DNA of 5,666 nt from NCBI GenBank assembly GCA_900555605.1, contig USLW01000158.1, forward strand, positions 1 to 5,666, written 5' to 3'. This document shows, one piece after another, positions 1-3,999 of this stretch (the stretch's first letter is position 1; each line of letters starts with the position of its first letter). The notes under the pieces were generated by a model. The model was not told where the DNA came from and searched no databases. It saw nothing but the letters and a program-made list of their open reading frames with translations. The position numbers and the translations under genes are program-made. Source of the DNA: an uncultured Clostridium sp. GTDB lineage: Bacteria > Bacillota > Clostridia > UBA1212 > UBA1255.

Positions 1-1
1 T

Positions 2-514
2 CTTCGGCTGCTGAATGCTTTCAGCCTTGATATTGTTTATATTGACGGGGAACAGCAGGTGATCGTAAACGGTGAAAATGTCAGTCCCTACATTCGGACA
101 CCGGAGATTTCGCTGGCGGCCTCTGCAGTATCGGCTGTCCCGGAGGTGCGTGAAAAGCTGATTGAACTCCAGCGAAGGATTGCGGCACGCAGCAATGTGG
201 TGATGGACGGCCGGGATATCGGATCGAATGTACTAAAGGATGCACAAATTAAAATATTTTTAACTGCGGCGCCGGAGGACCGAGCACAGCGGCGATTTGA
301 AGAGCTTCGTCAGCGCGGCAATGAAACTGTAACTTTTGAAGAGGTATATCAGGACATTCTTACCCGGGACCATAATGACCGTACGCGTGCGACAGCGCCC
401 CTGATCCAGGCGGAGGATGCGATTCTGGTGGATACTACCGGTTGTGCGCTGCAGGACAGTCTGGAAAAAATTCGTAATGTTGTGAGGGAAAAGCTATGCT
501 GTTCAGGGTACTGA
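2..514 (+). CDS. cmk: Cytidylate kinase (CMP/dCMP kinase), 5'-truncated by window edge
   Basis: Cytosolic nucleoside monophosphate kinase that phosphorylates CMP and dCMP with ATP to supply CTP/dCTP for nucleic acids and phospholipid precursors. The open frame enters from the window edge and encodes 170 residues before a TAA stop. Family members are usually about 220-230 residues, so roughly 50 N-terminal residues, including the P-loop, lie outside. Visible family hallmarks are the NMP-binding segment 'YIRTPEISLAASAVSAVPEVR' (within 90-153), the strongly conserved 'DGRDIGSNV' (about 206-232), 'DAQIKIFLTA' followed by the arginine-rich 'RAQRRFEEL' lid region, and 'RDHNDRTRATAPL', matching the conserved R-D-x-x-D-x-x-R block near the C-terminus. 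The frame is open through the GTG at 59, so that codon is not taken as the start. The 3' end overlaps plsC by 19 bases, consistent with a shared transcript. Identification is by motif recognition; the family is not in doubt. Confidence 0.96.
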   Translation, partial: LRLLNAFSLDIVYIDGEQQVIVNGENVSPYIRTPEISLAASAVSAVPEVREKLIELQRRIAARSNVVMDGRDIGSNVLKDAQIKIFLTAAPEDRAQRRFEELRQRGNETVTFEEVYQDILTRDHNDRTRATAPLIQAEDAILVDTTGCALQDSLEKIRNVVREKLCCSGY

Positions 515-1101
515 GGGTACTGTGCAATATCATCTTCTGTGTATTTATCCGCGTAAAAGTGATCGATCCGCAGAAAATGCCGCCGGAGGGGCCTGTCATT
601 GTAGCTGCCAACCACGAAGGCATGCTGGATATGTTTATGATTGGCTATCGGATCAAGCGGTATATCAAGTGGATGGCAAAAGAAGAACTGTTCAAAAATA
701 AATTAGTGGCAAAATTCATCAGCAGCTGCGGCGCGTATCCGGTAAAGCGCAGTACAAAAGATTTCGTTGCTGCGAAAACCACGCTGGAACTGCTCAGGCA
801 GGGCGAGGCCGTGGGAATTTTTCCGCAGGGAACCCGATCTAAAGGACGGGGCCGGGAGCATAAAGCAAAATATGGCGTAGCAAAATTTGCGGCAGAATCC
901 GGCGCTGTGATCCAGCCCGTGGCAATCTGGGGGAAAATTCGTTTATTCGGCAGAGTTTATGTTCGTTTCGGAGATCCGTACCGTCTGCCGGACCCGCCGG
1001 AGAACGGGTATGATAAAGAATCGTATCTGAAATTGGCGCAAGGGGTACTGGACGGAATCTATGACTTGATGGAGGTGCCGGGTGGAGATCATAAGGGCTG
1101 A
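496..1101 (+). CDS. plsC: 1-acyl-sn-glycerol-3-phosphate acyltransferase (PlsC family)
   Basis: Membrane-associated acyltransferase expected to acylate lysophosphatidic acid at position 2, giving phosphatidic acid for phospholipid synthesis. It has 201 residues, within the normal range for short PlsC proteins. The N-terminus (residues 1-20) is hydrophobic and probably membrane-inserting. The catalytic H-x4-D motif is NHEGMLD, with H40 and D45. The second block is 'KEELF' to 'GAYPVKR' (62-85), with the arginine expected to contact the substrate phosphate. The third block is FPQGTRSKG (109-117), and the fourth is 'IQPVAIWG' (139-146). The usual third block is FPEGTR; here glutamine 111 replaces the glutamate. 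The ATG is preceded by GAGGGA at 484-489, a purine-rich ribosome binding site with 6-base spacing. It overlaps cmk by 19 bases and ispH by 20 bases, so translation is probably coupled. Acyl-donor type (acyl-ACP, acyl-CoA or acyl-phosphate) cannot be read from the sequence. Confidence 0.93.
   Translation: MLFRVLRVLCNIIFCVFIRVKVIDPQKMPPEGPVIVAANHEGMLDMFMIGYRIKRYIKWMAKEELFKNKLVAKFISSCGAYPVKRSTKDFVAAKTTLELLRQGEAVGIFPQGTRSKGRGREHKAKYGVAKFAAESGAVIQPVAIWGKIRLFGRVYVRFGDPYRLPDPPENGYDKESYLKLAQGVLDGIYDLMEVPGGDHKG
1071..1075 (+). promoter_or_regulatory. Ribosome binding site supporting the GTG start of the ispH-rpsA fusion
   Basis: GGAGG lies inside the 3' end of plsC, 6 bases before the GTG at 1082. 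The protein from this GTG begins MEIIRAETAGFCFGV, which places the first iron-sulfur cysteine at residue 12, as in typical IspH proteins. This decides for the GTG start, although no ATG is available nearby. Confidence 0.85.
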
Positions 1102-3481
1102 GACCGCCGGCTTTTGCTTCGGCGTCGAAAATGCGGTGAATCAGGCGTTCGAGGTGGTGCGGAAGATGGAAGAAGCCGGAACGCATGTTTATACATACGG
1201 CACGCTGATCCACAATCGCAGCGTTATGAAAAGATTGGAGGAAGCAGGTGTAACGGTAATCGAACAGCCTGCGGATATCTCGCCGCAGCGGCTTGCAGAT
1301 GCAACGGTCATCATTCGTGCGCATGGCGTTGCCCCTGAAATTTTGGATCTGCTCCGGGCTTCCGGATGCAGGCTTGTGGACGCGACTTGTCCCTATGTCC
1401 GTAAAATTCAGCGGCTGGTTAAGCAGGAGTACGAGCTTGGCCGCCAGATTGTAATAATCGGAGACTGCGCACATCCGGAAGTCATCGGAATCAACGGCTG
1501 GTGTTATAATACCGCGCTGGTTGCCGCTTCTCTTGAGATGTGTAAAAACCTGTATTCAGATGGGAAATTCGGACAAAAACCCCTCAGCATAGTTGCGCAG
1601 ACCACCTTTTCCAAAAAAATTTTCACCGAAATACGGGATTTTTTCAAAAATACCTTTGACAATGCTAAAATTTTTGATACAATATGCAGTGCTACATCCT
1701 TGAGACAGCAGGAAACTATGAAAATTGCCTCACAAGTGGACCTGATGATAGTCGTGGGCAGCAAGAGCAGTTCAAATACAAGAAAATTGTACGATCTGAG
1801 CCAGGAGCTATGCGGCAATGTAATTCTTGTGGAAAACGCTGATGAATTGGATGCGGACAAGATGCAATATATACATAAAGTAGGAGTGACAGCGGGGGCA
1901 TCCGCTCCCGGCTGGATCATTGAGGAGGTTATTGGTAAAATGAGTGAAGTCAATTCTAACGAGAACAACGTGGCCGAAACTGTTGAACAGGCAGCCGAAG
2001 CAGCCGCTGCTGGAGCGTCCACGGTTGTGGAAACACCCGTTGCGGAAGAGACGGCCGAAGCACCTGCAGCGGAGGTTCAAGCTGCTGATGAAGCACCTGC
2101 AGAAAATGCGGATGAGGCAGCGGAAGCGCCTGTGGCACAGCAGGCTTCGGAGAAAGAAGAAACTGCCGAAAATGAGGGTGACACGTTTGCGACAATGTTA
2201 GAGGATTCGCTGACGACGATCACGAGCGGCCAGATTGTAAAAGGTGTAATCAACAAAATTGATTCCAAAGGCGTTTATATTGATTTAGGCTTTAAATTTG
2301 AAGGCTTTATTTCAATTGACGAATTTGCGGAGGTACCTGGCTTTGAAGTCGGTCAGCTGAATATTGGCGACGAAGTTGAGGCAATGGTCGTGAAGGTAAG
2401 CGATAAGGACGGCGAAGCGATTCTGTCCAAGCGGCGTGTTGACTACAAGAAAAACATGAAGCTGCTGGAGGAATCCTTTGAAAATAAGACTCCGATTACA
2501 GTCAGAGTCACAGAGGCAATCAACGGCGGCGTTGTGGCGTTTCTCGGATCCGTTCGAATTTTCATTCCCGCGTCTCAGCTTGCAGAACGTTTTATCAAGG
2601 ATATTTCTTCCTTTGTAGGCAAATCCGTTGATGTGATCATTACGTCTTTTGAAAAAGGGCCGAAGGGCAGAATCCGCATCGTGGGTTCCCGCAAGATTAT
2701 TCTTTCTGCAGAACGTGAAGCGAAAGAAGCCTCCTTCTGGGGTGATATGTATGTCGGAAAGGTCTGCAAAGGAGTTGTTAAGAGCCTGACGCCTTTCGGT
2801 GCATTTGTGGATATCGGCGGTTATGACGGGCTTGTTCATCTTTCCGAGCTGTCCTGGAGAAAGATCAGACATCCTCAAGAGGTTGTCAGTGTCGGACAGG
2901 AGCTTGAGGTTACGGTTCTGGATTTTGACCGTGAAAAGAAACGGATTTCATTAGGTTACCGCAAGGCTTCCGAGAATCCGTGGCATGATGCGGAGAATCT
3001 GTACCAGGTAGGAGATATTCTCGAAGTCACGGTGGTGCGTTTTGTGAATTTCGGTGTGTTTGTCAATATCGCAGACGGCATCGACGGACTTGTGCATATT
3101 TCGCAGATTTCTAACCAGCGGATTACCAGCGCATCCGAATGCCTGAAGCTCGGGCAGAAGGTTATGGCAAAGATCATTGATACAAACATTCCGGAGAAAA
3201 GAATCAATCTCAGCATTCGTGATGTACAAGCATACGATCCTGAGCCGAAGCCGATTCCGGTGGATGAAGAGGGCAATCCGATTGTCCCGGAGAAACGGGA
3301 AAAACGTAGAAAAGACCGTAATGAACGCAGAAACAGAAAAGAGAACGCGGTGCAGGAGGAATCCTATATCGACAACGATATTACAACATCCTCTACCACA
3401 ATCGGTGATATTCTGGCTTCCAGACTGCAGGCTGTGCCGGAAATGAACCCTGTGGAGGAATCTTCTTCTGAGGACGCATAA
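1082..3481 (+). CDS. ispH-rpsA: Bifunctional IspH (HMBPP reductase) / S1 RNA-binding domain protein fusion
   Basis: A 799-residue fusion. Residues 1 to about 286 are IspH (LytB), the [4Fe-4S] enzyme that reduces HMBPP to IPP and DMAPP in the last MEP-pathway step. Cluster ligands are C12 (GFCFGV), C103 (DATCPYV) and C202 (ICSAT). H44, H131 and E133 (HPEV) match substrate and proton-relay residues, and QTTFS (173-177), SSN (230-232) and S274 match the diphosphate-binding set. Residues 288-378 form an Ala/Glu-rich, acidic, low-complexity linker. Four S1 OB-fold domains follow: about 382-452, 468-545 (divergent), 555-627 and 643-714; the third and fourth are most canonical (PFGAFVDIGGYDGLVHLSEL; FGVFVNIADGIDGLVHIS). 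The tail has a basic stretch (737-753) and an acidic end. S1 domains bind single-stranded RNA and in ribosomal S1 assist mRNA loading; whether this clostridial protein works on the ribosome is not shown by sequence. Such fusions are known in Clostridia. An internal start at 1940 may also release the S1 part. Confidence 0.96.
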   Translation: MEIIRAETAGFCFGVENAVNQAFEVVRKMEEAGTHVYTYGTLIHNRSVMKRLEEAGVTVIEQPADISPQRLADATVIIRAHGVAPEILDLLRASGCRLVDATCPYVRKIQRLVKQEYELGRQIVIIGDCAHPEVIGINGWCYNTALVAASLEMCKNLYSDGKFGQKPLSIVAQTTFSKKIFTEIRDFFKNTFDNAKIFDTICSATSLRQQETMKIASQVDLMIVVGSKSSSNTRKLYDLSQELCGNVILVENADELDADKMQYIHKVGVTAGASAPGWIIEEVIGKMSEVNSNENNVAETVEQAAEAAAAGASTVVETPVAEETAEAPAAEVQAADEAPAENADEAAEAPVAQQASEKEETAENEGDTFATMLEDSLTTITSGQIVKGVINKIDSKGVYIDLGFKFEGFISIDEFAEVPGFEVGQLNIGDEVEAMVVKVSDKDGEAILSKRRVDYKKNMKLLEESFENKTPITVRVTEAINGGVVAFLGSVRIFIPASQLAERFIKDISSFVGKSVDVIITSFEKGPKGRIRIVGSRKIILSAEREAKEASFWGDMYVGKVCKGVVKSLTPFGAFVDIGGYDGLVHLSELSWRKIRHPQEVVSVGQELEVTVLDFDREKKRISLGYRKASENPWHDAENLYQVGDILEVTVVRFVNFGVFVNIADGIDGLVHISQISNQRITSASECLKLGQKVMAKIIDTNIPEKRINLSIRDVQAYDPEPKPIPVDEEGNPIVPEKREKRRKDRNERRNRKENAVQEESYIDNDITTSSTTIGDILASRLQAVPEMNPVEESSSEDA
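1923..1942 (+). promoter_or_regulatory. Internal Shine-Dalgarno and in-frame ATG at the IspH/S1 junction
   Basis: AGGAGGTTAT (1923-1932) matches nine of ten bases of the extended Shine-Dalgarno consensus AGGAGGTGAT. It is followed 11 bases after the last G of AGGAGG by an ATG (1940-1942), in frame with the fusion at codon 287. This is exactly where the IspH domain ends and the S1 linker begins (MSEVNSNENN), so the site looks like the former start of a separate S1 gene. Translation here would give a 513-residue S1 protein. The spacing is longer than optimal, and the bases also encode the family-typical 'IIEEVIG', so chance cannot be excluded. Confidence 0.5.
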
Positions 3482-3510
3482 AAAATTTTTCCGCTGCTTG
3501 TAATTTCTAC

Positions 3511-3539
3511 TTGATTTCACTTTTATTATATTGTATAAT
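3511..3539 (+). promoter_or_regulatory. Sigma-A type promoter for tRNA-Leu
   Basis: TTGATT (3511-3516, four of six consensus bases) is separated by 17 bases from a perfect TATAAT (3534-3539). Transcription would begin near 3546, giving a leader of about 68 bases before the tRNA. The strength of the -10 and the exact spacing fit a stable-RNA gene. There is no convincing intrinsic terminator between the ispH-rpsA stop (3481) and this promoter, so read-through from the operon could add to tRNA expression. Confidence 0.8.
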
Positions 3540-3540
3540 A

Positions 3541-3603
3541 CCGTCTGCCGGGTTGCTAAGACCGGCAGATGGTAAGTAAAAGTGTCGCTTACATTTTACT
3601 TGC
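3541..3603 (+). other. Two consecutive stem-loops in the tRNA-Leu leader
   Basis: First hairpin: CCGTCTGCCGG (3541-3551) pairs with CCGGCAGATGG (3562-3572), 11 pairs including one G-U, loop of 10. Second hairpin: GTAAGTAAAA (3572-3581) pairs with TTTTACTTGC (3594-3603), 10 pairs including one G-U, loop of 12. They lie between the -10 box and the tRNA 5' end at 3614. The first lacks a following T tract, so it does not look like a normal terminator. Because transcription from the local promoter would start near 3546, only the inner part of hairpin 1 would form in that transcript, while read-through RNA from ispH-rpsA would contain all of it. A role in mRNA 3' end protection or pre-tRNA processing is possible but inferred. 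Confidence 0.5.
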
Positions 3604-3613
3604 GGCAGTATAT

Positions 3614-3700
3614 GCGGATATGGCGGAATTGGCAGACGCGCACGGTTCAGGTCCGTGTTTCTGCAAGGAAGTGCAGGTTCAACTCCTGTTATCCGCACCA
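3614..3700 (+). tRNA. tRNA-Leu (anticodon CAG)
   Basis: An 87-base class II tRNA reading CUG leucine codons. The acceptor stem GCGGATA (3614-3620) pairs fully with TATCCGC (3690-3696), followed by discriminator A and an encoded CCA (3698-3700). The D stem is GCG/CGC (3623-3625/3637-3639), with GG in the loop. The anticodon stem is CACGG/CCGTG, with loop TTCAGGT and anticodon CAG at 3648-3650. The long variable arm (3658-3672) has a TTC/GAA stem, as expected for leucine. The T arm is GCAGG-TTCAACT-CCTGT with one G-U pair. It stands alone, with its own promoter upstream and a terminator beginning three bases after CCA. All elements are intact, so it should be functional. Confidence 0.97.
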
Positions 3701-3800
3701 AGTGGGAGTGTCCTTATAGGATTCTCCCATTTTATTTAAGTTCCATAATTCCAATCCGACCAAAGTGGGAGAATTTTTATAAGATTCTCCCGTTTTTGTT
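3675..3800 (+). repeat. Diverged tandem 63-base duplication covering the tRNA 3' end and its terminator
   Basis: Aligning 3675-3737 with 3738-3800 without gaps gives 43 of 63 identical bases by hand count. The best-kept parts are the terminator stems (GTGGGAG and GATTCTCCC) and T tracts. Outside them the second copy keeps GTTC (T-loop start) and ATCCG (3754-3758), corresponding to ATCCG of the acceptor 3' strand (3691-3695). The second copy therefore looks like a decayed remnant of a tRNA 3' end plus its terminator, from tandem duplication or from loss of most of a second tRNA gene. The terminator similarity is clear; the tRNA-remnant part is weaker. Confidence 0.6.
3703..3737 (+). terminator. 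Intrinsic terminator of tRNA-Leu (copy 1)
   Basis: TGGGAG (3703-3708) pairs with CTCCCA (3724-3729), and the inner TCCT/AGGA (3711-3714/3718-3721) closes a short TAT loop, with a T-T mismatch and a G-T pair between the two stems. It is followed by TTTTATTT. It starts three bases after the tRNA CCA end. Confidence 0.88.
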
Positions 3801-3803
3801 TTT
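3766..3803 (+). terminator. Second intrinsic terminator (copy 2, backup)
   Basis: GGGAGAAT (3767-3774) pairs perfectly with ATTCTCCC (3784-3791), extended by a T-G and two T-A pairs around the same TAT loop, then GTTTTTGTTTTT. Compared with copy 1, it replaces an inner C-G pair (3713/3719) with T-A (3776/3782), keeping the helix. It probably catches read-through of the tRNA transcript. Confidence 0.88.
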
Positions 3804-3899
3804 ATCACTCTCATATTTCATGTTGAACAGTTCTGAATAGCTTGAACCTTTTTCTGTCGGCGGACGTTTTCTGTTCGGCTTTGCCGTTGTGCTGAAAAG

Positions 3900-3938
3900 G
3901 ATGAAAAAAGGCCTGCATTTTTTCAGACCTTTTTCATC
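3900..3938 (+). terminator. Probable intrinsic (possibly bidirectional) terminator upstream of the secreted-protein gene
   Basis: GATG, a run of six A, then GGCCTG (3900-3915) face CAGACC, a run of five T and CATC (3924-3938). The stem contains one bulged A and one C-A mismatch, and the loop is 3916-3923. The A-run/GC-core/T-run layout is typical of factor-independent terminators readable from either strand. No gene lies immediately upstream, so it may act as an insulator just before the promoter at 3939. Confidence 0.6.
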
Positions 3939-3967
3939 TTGTCCCTCTCCCTGCGCATTGCTATAAT
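3939..3967 (+). promoter_or_regulatory. Sigma-A type promoter for the secreted-protein gene
   Basis: TTGTCC (3939-3944) and a perfect TATAAT (3962-3967) are 17 bases apart. Transcription would start around 3974, leaving a leader of about 26 bases that contains the ribosome binding site AGGAGG (3987-3992). The leader is too short for a riboswitch, and no operator-like palindrome is evident between the -35 box and the start codon. Confidence 0.78.
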
Positions 3968-3999
3968 TTTTTTAAAAATTCAAACGAGGAGGACGCACA

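Noticed and set aside
839..1474. 211-codon minus-strand open frame across plsC and ispH
   Set aside because: It is antisense to two conserved genes with intact motifs; no family is recognisable in it.
2057..2102. 13-base direct repeat GAAGCACCTGCAG at 2057-2069 and 2090-2102
   Set aside because: It encodes the repeated E-A-P-A of the low-complexity linker; ordinary for such sequence and not a mobile-element or CRISPR signal.
1944..2201. Alternative-frame open reading frames in the fusion linker
   Set aside because: The Ala/Glu-rich GC-biased codons of the linker leave other frames open by composition; the products are low-complexity Arg/Leu/Lys-rich sequence.
3481..3490. A-run/T-run right after the ispH-rpsA stop as a terminator
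   Set aside because: It contains no GC stem; A5-6/T5 alone would not form a stable terminator hairpin.
3655..3840. Open frame of 61 codons overlapping the tRNA-Leu 3' half, with an internally repeated peptide (KWE...RILPF / KWE...KILPF)
   Set aside because: It starts inside the tRNA and the peptide repeat is simply the translated duplicated terminator; no ribosome binding site is seen.
3804..3899. Possible small RNA or promoter in the gap between terminator copies and the next terminator
   Set aside because: No -35/-10 pair with proper spacing was seen, and only weak short inverted matches are present (CGGC/GCCG around 3857-3887).
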